From a virus: a stretch of DNA of 28,224 nt. A program made the position numbers and the translations under genes. Under the pieces are notes generated by a model, which did no database searches, was not told where the DNA came from, and saw only the letters and a list, made by a program, of their open reading frames with translations. Location of the stretch: positions 1 to 28,224 of IMG/VR virus record IMGVR_UViG_3300034190_001593. The stretch is one strand, 5' to 3'. This document shows, one piece after another, positions 17,514 to 25,009 of the stretch. Position 1 is the stretch's first letter. Every line of letters begins with the position of its first letter.

Positions 17514-18656
17514 TTAAATTTTAATTCTTTTTATACTCAATTTTGAAGAATCTTTTCCGGCATGGCTTAGTACCTTTGCTTTTATACCATTAACAAATCC
17601 ATTTTTCTGAGCTGGTTGTCTAACATCCAAGCTAGGGTTTTTAGAGCTACTAATTATTTGTTTTGTAGCATCTGATTTCCCTTGTTCGTAGAAATGATTA
17701 ATGATTGTGTCAGCATTGGAAGCCATATATAGCGCTTTGTGATAACCTTTCTCGTCTACTACATTACCTTTCTTGTCTAGGAACTTCCCTACAAAATTGT
17801 TAATATTAGATTGGTCTTCTGCTACTTTACCTGGATCTTGTACTCCATACCTAAATTTTTTTCCACTGACGTCGAAATCAAAACCTTTGAAATTGTCGGA
17901 AAAATATTTATTAGTTTTGGATTTAAAGTCCGAGTGTTGTTGCTCAGCTACTTTCTGGTCCTGATTATATCGATCGAAGAAGTCAGTTGCTTTTTGTTGC
18001 TTTTGAGTTACGCCGGGTCTCAACTTGATTTCGTCGTAGTATTTACTCTTTGTTTGCTCTAAAAAGTTTCTAGCTTCTGCAATCTCTTCTTTAATTGCTA
18101 GTTTTTTAAATCTAATGTCTCTTTCGTCATCGAGATCTTCGTCGTAGGAGAATTTATCCTCCATTAAAAAAGAAATCTCATCAGCGTCAAGATGTGGTTT
18201 AGATTTTTTATAGTATTCCTTTAACAATGTGTTATCATCAACGGAGGAATAGTCCGCGTTTAATCTTACGTAATCTTCAATGTTTCCACCAGTGTCTTTC
18301 ATAAAAGAAACTAATTTCTCTATGTTTTCAGGTAACACTGCTGTTTCAGCTGTAATTTCCTCTGGTTCAAATTCAGTGGTCTGAACTTCTCCAACCATTG
18401 TAGGTTCTTCTTCAAGCTCTTCTGCTTTCTCTACAACTACTTCTTCTACAATTTCTTCTAGAATCGGTTTAACTTCTTCTTTTACTTCTTTTACAACTAC
18501 TTTAGTTGGTTCGTCGCTAGGAATAACTACTTTAGTAGCTTCTTCAACTGTTTTTGATAGATCTACCTTAATGGTTTCTCCAGCTTTTTTGTTGAATTTT
18601 TTCATTTTAGGTTTTGACTTTATTTTAAAGTCTCCTTCCTGTTTTGTTTCTGACAT
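17514..18656 (-). CDS. Putative scaffolding protein, 380 aa
   Basis: The 380-residue product has a Lys-rich start (KIKSKPKMKKFNKKAGE), then about residues 45-115 of Glu/Val-rich low complexity (EEVKPILEEIVEEVVVEKAE) that should be disordered or coiled. A helical middle with many acidic residues follows (DADEISFLMEDKFSYDEDLD near 155-175). The tail is basic and ends LSIKRIKI. An acidic helical body with a basic C-terminal tail, encoded between portal and capsid genes, is the usual scaffold arrangement, in which the tail touches the capsid subunit. There is no visible protease or delta domain. It could instead be a portal-associated head protein. Confidence 0.75.
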   Translation of the reverse strand: MSETKQEGDFKIKSKPKMKKFNKKAGETIKVDLSKTVEEATKVVIPSDEPTKVVVKEVKEEVKPILEEIVEEVVVEKAEELEEEPTMVGEVQTTEFEPEEITAETAVLPENIEKLVSFMKDTGGNIEDYVRLNADYSSVDDNTLLKEYYKKSKPHLDADEISFLMEDKFSYDEDLDDERDIRFKKLAIKEEIAEARNFLEQTKSKYYDEIKLRPGVTQKQQKATDFFDRYNQDQKVAEQQHSDFKSKTNKYFSDNFKGFDFDVSGKKFRYGVQDPGKVAEDQSNINNFVGKFLDKKGNVVDEKGYHKALYMASNADTIINHFYEQGKSDATKQIISSSKNPSLDVRQPAQKNGFVNGIKAKVLSHAGKDSSKLSIKRIKI

Positions 18657-18686
18657 AATATGATATGATTAAATAATTAATAAATA

Positions 18687-21092
18687 CTAGCTAGGTCCAA
18701 ACTGCTCTAATCCAAACCCATCTAAATTATCGTTTCCAGCAGACTCAAAGTTTTTTGGTAATAGATCATTCTGTCTTTGGTCTATAAGCTCTGATTGCTG
18801 GGTTCCTTGTATTTTTACTCTTTTGTCCTTTCGGTCTTCTATTTCTTTCTCTTTAGAAGCTTCTGATTGTATTCTTGCTTGAGCCAATTGCATTTGATAA
18901 CCAAATTCCTCAGCCATTAGATCTCTTTTTATTTGAGCTTCTGTTTGCATTCTTTGTATCTCAAACTGAGACTTAGCTTGCTCTATGCTAACTTTTTCTT
19001 GAGTTAAAGCCTGCTGCTTCTGAACTTCAAACATAGCTGCTTTTTCTGCGGATTGAGCATTAGCCTGTGCTTGAGCTTGAATATTCTGTTGTTGAGCCGC
19101 TTGATCTCTTGCTATTCTCTGTGTTTGTCTTAGCTTTAAAAACTGATTAGCCATTTTGACATTTTTAATCTCTCTTATGTCAATAGCGTCTGATAAAGCA
19201 ATCGCACCTGTCTGTAAAGCCATTTGAACATTTTGTTCTAGTAAGGCTTTAACCTCATCCTCGGGTTCTAACTCTAAAAATATTCCAAAGTCGTGCAACT
19301 GAAGATTTATTAACTCTTCAAGAGTTCTAGTGTTAAAAGTGCTTATAGAGCCACTAAGCGAATTCTCCGTTAATGGATTTTGTATTAAATCAGCAGCTTT
19401 TAAACTTATGTTCTCACACATCCTTAGCGTAACATATAGTAAAGACTCCATTAAGTGCTTAGTAGCTGTGTTAGAAGCATTTACTGCCATCTTTTGTAAA
19501 CCAACTAAAGCGTCTTTGTCTGGAGCGCTTCCGTCTCTAGCTTCATTCAGTCCTGTTACATCACGAATCATCTGTAGGTAGTACTGATAAGTACCAATTA
19601 AACTTTGTATTTTAGCTTGGCCCGATGATGTTGATAGCTCTTGAATAGGCACTTTACCCGCGTTCATTCCGCCTTCTTGAGTAAGCGACCTACCAACTAC
19701 GGATCCAGTTTGAAAATACATATTCAATGCTTCTGCTGGATTATAGTTAGTTCCGTTACCTAAATCAACTTCAGCTAAACCATCCATATCTAAGAATACT
19801 CCATCAGGAACTATTCTAGACATAACTTGCTGTAGCTTTAAGTGAGTAAGCTGTATCATATCTGCAAATCCAGTTATCTTACTAACTAAAGACTCTATAC
19901 GTCCTTTATACATTTTAGGAGCTGTAATACAGTAATTCATTTCTACTTTTGTGGTGTCTGCTACTGGCCTAGTCATATTTTCAGCCATTTTCCACTCTAA
20001 CATAGTATTGTTACCTAGTACCTTCGCGCCAGTGTATAAAACCTCTATAGTTCTATGTACTCTATCAAAATTATCATTAGGTGGTGGATTGAATTCGTCT
20101 GTTTTTTCTAATGTTTTTTCTAGACCTTGATCAGTTTTCTTTATCTTAAAAACCTGGTTCATATAAGTCTTATACTCAAAGTACATAACTTGAACAGTAT
20201 TTTCATCATAATTACCCCAACCAGTTACAAACTGAGAGTTACCTGGCATTTTCTGTATCTTTTCTAGTTCTTCTTCAGGAAGATCTGGAAACTGCTTTTT
20301 AAGCTCTGGTATTGTTATGGCTTTTACTTCTCCAACATAGTATATGTCTTCAAAGTCAGGATCCTCTGTGTATGAGTAAACCATATAGGCTGGATCAACA
20401 TAGTCAATTTTTATACCTTCGGTTCTATCAAACCTTGTTTTACATGCTGCTATTCCTAATACAGTTAAATCAGTTGCTAATCTTTTTTTAGTCTGATTGT
20501 ATCTGTTTTTCGCTAAGACGGTATTAATTACTTCTTCTTCCGCGACCTCAACGTTTTGTTTATAGGTCATTTGCATATGAAGATCTAATTCATCTCTACT
20601 TTCGGGTAGGTTATCGATGTCATTAGTCATAGACAAATCAGCGCCTAACTCGTTCTTTATGTCTATCAACAAATCTTTAGTGTTCATATCTCTCTGAACA
20701 GCTGCAGCATAATCTGTTCTACTCTTTACAGAAAAAGGATCTTGAGCAACTGCCTTGATGTCATAAGATTTATTACTCATTCCATTCACGACGATATCTA
20801 CAAATTTAGATATAACTGGAACAGGTGTCCAATCTAAATTAAGATAAGATAAATCACCGTTTATAGACAACTCATTCTTATACTTTTGAACGCTTTGCTC
20901 TCCACGAGCGTATAGTCTTAACTGATGAAAATTACTGTAACTTTGAACGTATCTGTTACCAGACCTACCTTCTTGAAACCATTCTCCTTCAATCGCTCTA
21001 GCGACTTGCTCACCATACTCTAGGCTAGCTTTTACTTCGTCGCTAACTACTTGGTTAGGAAATGAACTATTAGTGTTAGTCTGTATCTTCAT
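18687..21092 (-). CDS. Portal protein, 801 aa
   Basis: The 801-residue product follows the large terminase after 3 bases. It has the features of large podovirus portals: an N-terminal mixed domain including YLNLDWTPVPVISKFVDIVV near residues 83-102, a central region with ETRDGSAPDK-like helix breaks (GLNEARDGSAPDKDALVGLQ) and a long C-terminal Gln/Ala/Glu-rich coiled coil from about 650 to 760 with repeated IQAQAQANAQ and QIKRDLMAEE elements. That helical 'barrel' projects into the head in P22-type portals. The size fits crAss-like portals. Twelve such subunits would form the DNA gate and the docking site for terminase and adaptor. Confidence comes from position and architecture. Confidence 0.88.
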   Translation of the reverse strand: MKIQTNTNSSFPNQVVSDEVKASLEYGEQVARAIEGEWFQEGRSGNRYVQSYSNFHQLRLYARGEQSVQKYKNELSINGDLSYLNLDWTPVPVISKFVDIVVNGMSNKSYDIKAVAQDPFSVKSRTDYAAAVQRDMNTKDLLIDIKNELGADLSMTNDIDNLPESRDELDLHMQMTYKQNVEVAEEEVINTVLAKNRYNQTKKRLATDLTVLGIAACKTRFDRTEGIKIDYVDPAYMVYSYTEDPDFEDIYYVGEVKAITIPELKKQFPDLPEEELEKIQKMPGNSQFVTGWGNYDENTVQVMYFEYKTYMNQVFKIKKTDQGLEKTLEKTDEFNPPPNDNFDRVHRTIEVLYTGAKVLGNNTMLEWKMAENMTRPVADTTKVEMNYCITAPKMYKGRIESLVSKITGFADMIQLTHLKLQQVMSRIVPDGVFLDMDGLAEVDLGNGTNYNPAEALNMYFQTGSVVGRSLTQEGGMNAGKVPIQELSTSSGQAKIQSLIGTYQYYLQMIRDVTGLNEARDGSAPDKDALVGLQKMAVNASNTATKHLMESLLYVTLRMCENISLKAADLIQNPLTENSLSGSISTFNTRTLEELINLQLHDFGIFLELEPEDEVKALLEQNVQMALQTGAIALSDAIDIREIKNVKMANQFLKLRQTQRIARDQAAQQQNIQAQAQANAQSAEKAAMFEVQKQQALTQEKVSIEQAKSQFEIQRMQTEAQIKRDLMAEEFGYQMQLAQARIQSEASKEKEIEDRKDKRVKIQGTQQSELIDQRQNDLLPKNFESAGNDNLDGFGLEQFGPS

Positions 21093-21095
21093 TTA

Positions 21096-23303
21096 TTAAA
21101 TAATTTTTGATGATGAACCAGTGTTATCATATTTTTTTATACCTAAATTTATTGCTTTGTATTCTTTCTTAGCCACTGGTATGTATCTGTTCTTGTTGCA
21201 AGCCATTAAAGCTAATCCAGAACTTATAGACGCATCGTGTTTTGTTCTGTTGTTAATATCAAACCTAGCCCAATCTTCTAACGTTCTTTGAAAGTACATA
21301 TTACCAAAACCGTTCTCTGTTGAGCCGACACTTGTGTTTATGTATGTTTCAATAGCTGAGGCGTGCGCTTGCTTAACATCTTCGCTAGAGTTAGGTATTC
21401 CACCAATATCTTTTTCTGTAACCGATAACTTGTTCCAAACCTTATCAGGTCTATTCATTGAAAAACCTCTATAACCTCTTCTTTTAAAATGATATAATAA
21501 TCTAGGCTTATTGTTTTCACATAATAAAGGCATTCCGTAGAATACGCAGGCCATTAAAACATCTTCAAAAAATATCTCAGCTGTCTGAGGTCTAGCTATA
21601 TACTCTAAAAAGAATTGATTAGGTGGCACGTCTTCCATGCTAAACTTAGTTAAACCGGATAAAGATCCATTAGAACCTCTACCATCAACCGTACCTGATA
21701 TATCATAGCTATCACATCCAAATGCTCCACAGTGATCGTTACCTGGGTACTTAGTCCCATTCTTTACTATCACACGATTTTGAAGATTATAAGGCGGAAC
21801 CCAAGATATTCTGAAGTTACCATCTCTATTAGGTATAAATATAACTTTAGAATCTTTAATTCCATTCTCCCATTGAAAACTACCAATAGTAACAGAAGCT
21901 ATATTATTAAGATCAGCATTGTGATCTATTTGTTCGTATATTTTAGTTAAATTAAATAAAGACTCTTTAGCCTCGTCTCTAAAAGCGTGTTCAGTAGTTC
22001 TAGGAAACTGTCTATAGAATTCGTTCAAACCATCCTGGTCATCTTTTAATCCTTCTACTTCATTTTTCCAGTACTCTAATACGCCTATTTTTATTTCATC
22101 ACCAAAAGAATCTACTGTTTTTTCTTTTGGGTTTTCGAATACAGGAAATCCATAAGAATCAATGTATCCTTCGTAATTCCATTCCATAGGAATGAACAAA
22201 CTATAGAGTCCTGAACTAGTCTGTCCGTTGCTGTTTCTTTTAGTAACATCTGAACTATTGTATAATTTTTTGAAATTAGCACCACCTTTATCTAAAGCGT
22301 TTGAGGTTGAACCCATCATACACTTTCCAATAATTCTAGAACCTAATCTTAAACACGTTTTTGTAACTCGCCAGTTGTTTAATATGTTGTTTGGTCTTTC
22401 CCATTTTCCACTTTCATCGTGTACTAATAGCCTTAGTTTTTCTCCATCGTACGCGTTATCACCGGTGTTTTTCCAATCGACGGTGGTATCAAGACCGTTA
22501 AGACTTTCGGGCCTAACGGTTTCAGTGATGGATCTTCTTGTAAGCTTTGACGCGGGGACACGATAAGCGATCTCGGTCTTTGGTCTGTCCATACCGTCTT
22601 GTATCGGTTTGAAGAAGAACGGGTAATTAACGCTGATAGGTACCACTTTATCTGTGAACATTTTCTTCGCATCGGCGCCAGATTTGGACAAAATCCCAAA
22701 CCGTGCATCGGACGATATTGTTGCCATGTTAACGGTCTCAGCTGAAGCCATGAACGAAAAACCTGACCTTCTGTTCTTGAGATATGACATTCCATAACAA
22801 CGGCTGTCTGCTTTGCAAGCTTCCCAGAATATAAAGAATAATCTGTTTGATTCCCTAAAGTCTGGCTTCCCAACATCAATTTTGGAGTACTGCAAGTAGA
22901 TAAAATGAGTACCAGTAATATAAGTAGGCTTGTCCTTGTTAACAAACCAAAAACCTTGCTCTCTTCTTTTAAACTCTTGATCAATAAATTCATACCATTC
23001 TTCTTTAAAATCTTCTTTATAATTCTTCCAATCAAAAATGGTCTTTATACCTTTAAGCTCTTTAGGATATTCCTGAGCCATCCATTTATTTCCCTCAAAA
23101 GTAACAACGTCATTTTCTAAAGGTAAAGCTATTTTAAGATTCTGTATCTCATATACTTCACCAACCTCACCAGTTTTACTGATGACAACCATGTCGTGCT
23201 CTTCGTTATACCCATACTCCCATTTCTTATACTTGTTCTTTTTCTTTAAGACGCTAGCTTTTATATGGTTAGGTATTATTCTGTATAAACTCTGCTTATA
23301 CAT
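21096..23303 (-). CDS. terL: Terminase large subunit (ATPase and nuclease), 735 aa
   Basis: The packaging motor. Residues about 170-185 carry a degenerate Walker A region (YLKNRRSGFS). LRLLVHDES at 290-298 is a Walker B strand ending in D296 and E297. IGKCMMGSTSN (325-335) looks like the coupling motif. The nuclease domain begins near 515, with FGCDSYDISGT giving D531 and D534, acidic residues E576, E580 and D581, and KHDASISSGLALMA giving D690, the RNase H-like metal-binding set of terminases. The gene abuts the upstream 91-residue gene and precedes the portal by 3 bases. About residues 185-290 are encoded by DNA clearly richer in GC than the rest, as if exchanged from another phage. The missing canonical Walker A glycine pattern is common in this phage group. 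Confidence 0.93.
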   Translation of the reverse strand: MYKQSLYRIIPNHIKASVLKKKNKYKKWEYGYNEEHDMVVISKTGEVGEVYEIQNLKIALPLENDVVTFEGNKWMAQEYPKELKGIKTIFDWKNYKEDFKEEWYEFIDQEFKRREQGFWFVNKDKPTYITGTHFIYLQYSKIDVGKPDFRESNRLFFIFWEACKADSRCYGMSYLKNRRSGFSFMASAETVNMATISSDARFGILSKSGADAKKMFTDKVVPISVNYPFFFKPIQDGMDRPKTEIAYRVPASKLTRRSITETVRPESLNGLDTTVDWKNTGDNAYDGEKLRLLVHDESGKWERPNNILNNWRVTKTCLRLGSRIIGKCMMGSTSNALDKGGANFKKLYNSSDVTKRNSNGQTSSGLYSLFIPMEWNYEGYIDSYGFPVFENPKEKTVDSFGDEIKIGVLEYWKNEVEGLKDDQDGLNEFYRQFPRTTEHAFRDEAKESLFNLTKIYEQIDHNADLNNIASVTIGSFQWENGIKDSKVIFIPNRDGNFRISWVPPYNLQNRVIVKNGTKYPGNDHCGAFGCDSYDISGTVDGRGSNGSLSGLTKFSMEDVPPNQFFLEYIARPQTAEIFFEDVLMACVFYGMPLLCENNKPRLLYHFKRRGYRGFSMNRPDKVWNKLSVTEKDIGGIPNSSEDVKQAHASAIETYINTSVGSTENGFGNMYFQRTLEDWARFDINNRTKHDASISSGLALMACNKNRYIPVAKKEYKAINLGIKKYDNTGSSSKII

Positions 23304-23578
23304 TATTTAGATCTTCCTTCTGCAAAACCACCGAAAGCTTTTTTCTCTTTCTTTTCTTTTGGCTTTTCGTTTAATAAATCTTCTTCTTCTTCAATACGTT
23401 TTAGTATTTCAAATGCATCAAAAATAGCAAGCTTTTTTGTAGCAGCTGCGTTTTTTAGTCTATCAGCAGAAATGTCCTCTCCCCCGTCAACTATTGCCTC
23501 TTTAGCTACTTTAATCAGTTCTTGAACTGCCGCTTGCCCAGCTTGGATTATACTTAGTTTCGTTTCCTTCGTATTCAT
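23303..23578 (-). CDS. Small helical protein, candidate small terminase subunit, 91 aa
   Basis: The 91-residue product is strongly helical: KLSIIQAGQAAVQELIKVAK (about 7-26), ADRLKNAAATKKLAIFDAFE (about 38-57), then acidic and finally Lys/Glu/Gly tail residues ending FGGFAEGRSK. It lies immediately before terL and its stop overlaps the terL start region. A short helical DNA-binding-like protein next to terL is where a small terminase subunit is usually found, but there is no clear helix-turn-helix. Its ATG at 23578 lies 68 bases inside the upstream 205-residue gene in another frame. No other in-frame Met exists nearby, so the overlap is probably genuine. The function is tentative. Confidence 0.72.
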   Translation of the reverse strand: MNTKETKLSIIQAGQAAVQELIKVAKEAIVDGGEDISADRLKNAAATKKLAIFDAFEILKRIEEEEDLLNEKPKEKKEKKAFGGFAEGRSK

Positions 23579-24128
23579 ATTTAATTACAATATCATTTGA
23601 TTTCATACAATACAATCTTTCGTTATCTACTACAAACTCAAACTCACCGTTAGGTGTGTAACCAACTAGATCACCAGGATTGATTTCTACAGCTTCTAAG
23701 GAGCTATTACCGTATTTCAGTATTCCTATAAGCTTTCTTTCTTTATCTGCCGTTAAATCATCACTATCTAAGATCGGATTTATAAAGCATCTATCTCCAA
23801 AAGCGTTCCACTCACCATCTTGTTTATATAAATAAACTTGGTCTATATCGCAGAAAAACTTATCATCAATAAATTTTGATCTACTATCTTTTTGATTACC
23901 TCTTATATCATAGAATCTTCTAAAAACATTATGGTGTATCACTATGATATCACCTTTACGTACTTTAGTAGTAAAAGCTTTAGGCACTTCAAGTACCACC
24001 GCTTGATTACTAACTGACTTCCACGACTCTATACGGCTATTAGTTATAAGGGTTTTACTTCCCACTTTAACTTCGTTGTCGTATCGTTTATCTACAGGCT
24101 TTACAATAAAACTAAATAAACTTTGCAT
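23511..24128 (-). CDS. Double GroES-like (tandem Cpn10-fold) protein, putative phage co-chaperonin, 205 aa
   Basis: The protein appears to contain two GroES-like units. Unit 1 (residues about 5-101): FSFIVKPVDKRY, a loop with KVGSKTLITNSR, KVRKGDIIVIHH, and FIDDKFFCDIDQVYLYK. Unit 2 (about 108-186): NAFGDRCFINPI, RKLIGILKYG, EINPGDLVGYTPNGEFEF, VVDNERLYCMKSNDIVIKYE. The pattern 'GDR-hydrophobic-P', '(K/N)xGD', then 'DxxxxxC...DI/DQ-hydrophobic' mirrors GroES (start strand, VKVGD, and 'xDGEEYLIMSESDILA'). Internal similarity of the two C-terminal blocks supports duplication. The unit 1 loop keeps a hydrophobic triplet comparable with the GroEL-binding loop; unit 2 lacks it. Position beside terL suggests capsid folding, like T4 gp31. 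The tail after about 187 overlaps the next gene. Fold recognition by eye only. Confidence 0.68.
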   Translation of the reverse strand: MQSLFSFIVKPVDKRYDNEVKVGSKTLITNSRIESWKSVSNQAVVLEVPKAFTTKVRKGDIIVIHHNVFRRFYDIRGNQKDSRSKFIDDKFFCDIDQVYLYKQDGEWNAFGDRCFINPILDSDDLTADKERKLIGILKYGNSSLEAVEINPGDLVGYTPNGEFEFVVDNERLYCMKSNDIVIKYEYEGNETKYNPSWASGSSRTD

Positions 24129-24355
24129 TAATATGTTAGATCGTATTCGACAGATACTGCCATATTGGAATTAAATTTCTTCCACGGCATCACCTCGTCT
24201 TTTTTCTTAATATGAACGCTATAAGAGTTGTCAGATTCGTTATGCAATATGTGAGATATTTCGTGACCTCCATAAACAGACTGACCAACAGAGTAATGCA
24301 TTGCGTCAGTTTTGTAATCAGAACCTATACTAATCTTTCTTATAACAGACGGCAT
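24128..24355 (-). CDS. Small conserved-type phage protein of unknown function, 75 aa
   Basis: The 75-residue product is mostly short beta strands: MPSVIRKISIGSDYKTDAMH, YSVGQSVYGGHEISHILHNE, then a Lys-rich hairpin and MAVSVEYDLTY. Its stop overlaps the ATG of the 205-residue gene (TAATG junction at 24126-24130), suggesting coupled translation. No membrane segment or catalytic motif that I trust is present. HEISH resembles HExxH but lies in a beta context without further ligands, so I do not read it as a protease. I cannot assign a function. Confidence 0.7.
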   Translation of the reverse strand: MPSVIRKISIGSDYKTDAMHYSVGQSVYGGHEISHILHNESDNSYSVHIKKKDEVMPWKKFNSNMAVSVEYDLTY

Positions 24356-24356
24356 C

Positions 24357-24596
24357 TTATTGTTCTTCTTTTTTAATTTCTTTGAAACTTCCGTCTTCTA
24401 GGTTTATACTGATTGCTCCGTATTTTTCCTCTAAAACTTTTTTGTTTTCTTCTATTACTATACTCAATTCTTGAATATAACCCAGTAATTCGTGTTTTCT
24501 AAAATCTGCATAACCTACCTGTGATAGTGCTTGATTCATTTTTAATTGATTGTCTTGAACTAATTTTAGTTCTTCTGCTGTAACATTACCTTCCAT
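24357..24596 (-). CDS. Small coiled-coil phage protein, 79 aa
   Basis: The 79-residue product is a helical hairpin-like protein: TAEELKLVQDNQLKMNQALS, then a short break, HELLGYIQELSIVIEENKKV and a short beta-like end KYGAISINLEDGSFKEIKKE. Small coiled-coil proteins of this composition are common in phages of Bacteroidota and marine phages, with no known role. The 71-base upstream gap is the widest between genes here and contains the AAATCAAATCAAATGG leader, a repeat of CAAAT before the start. It may be a virion or assembly accessory protein. Coding status is well supported by the compact layout. Confidence 0.68.
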   Translation of the reverse strand: MEGNVTAEELKLVQDNQLKMNQALSQVGYADFRKHELLGYIQELSIVIEENKKVLEEKYGAISINLEDGSFKEIKKEEQ

Positions 24597-24667
24597 TTGA
24601 TTTGATTTGATTTTGTATTACTTTATTGTATAATTACTCGTTATTTAAAAAAATTACTCAATTTAGT
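24597..24667 (-). other. Widest intergenic gap, A/T-rich
   Basis: The 71 bases upstream of the 79-residue gene contain two copies of GAGTAATT on the minus strand and a tract of seven T. I cannot match a Bacteroidota -33/-7 promoter (TTG and TAnnTTTG) with confidence. It could be a promoter, but the case is weak. Confidence 0.25.
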
Positions 24668-25009
24668 TTATTCTGGTAAAGGAACTTCAGCTCCTCTAGG
24701 AAATCCATAAAACTGATGAGCAGATAAGTCTCCAGGGTAAACTTCATTACTACCGAAGTCTATATCATCTGTACTCATTATATCATAAGCTACACCATCA
24801 TAATAAATTGGTGGAGTTATCTCATTTCCATCTTTATCGTAAGTCGCTGGAGTTTTTATAATTTTCCCAATATATACAACACCTTTTGTTCCGTTAATAT
24901 TCTGCATTGATGTAACACCTTCTTCAGTTACCTCTTGCCATACACCTTTATCAATTAAGACTTGTTCACCCTGTGCTTTTGTATCAAATACCGTTTTATA
25001 TATATTCAT
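24668..25009 (-). CDS. Small phage protein following the fibre gene, 113 aa
   Basis: The 113-residue product is beta-rich and acidic: MNIYKTVFDTKAQGEQVLID, GVVYIGKIIKTPATYDKDGN, ending FYGFPRGAEVPLPE. The ATG at 25009 overlaps the stop codon of the fibre gene at 25009-25011, so the two are probably translated together. A small partner encoded right behind a fibre gene is often a fibre chaperone or attachment factor, but nothing in the sequence demonstrates that here. No signal peptide or transmembrane segment is seen. Function unknown. Confidence 0.72.
   Translation of the reverse strand: MNIYKTVFDTKAQGEQVLIDKGVWQEVTEEGVTSMQNINGTKGVVYIGKIIKTPATYDKDGNEITPPIYYDGVAYDIMSTDDIDFGSNEVYPGDLSAHQFYGFPRGAEVPLPE

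Noticed and set aside
22433-23035. 200-residue frame overlapping terL on the same strand
   Set aside because: It lies wholly inside terL in another frame. Its length is explained partly by the GC-rich patch lowering stop codon density, and it has no recognisable domain.
24128-24355. HEISH motif in the 75-residue protein as a metallopeptidase site
   Set aside because: The protein is short and beta-rich, with no third ligand or helical context; the match is likely chance.
24597-24667. Promoter upstream of the 79-residue gene
   Set aside because: The gap is A/T-rich with a repeated GAGTAATT, but no Bacteroidota-type -7 element or clear phage promoter consensus was found.
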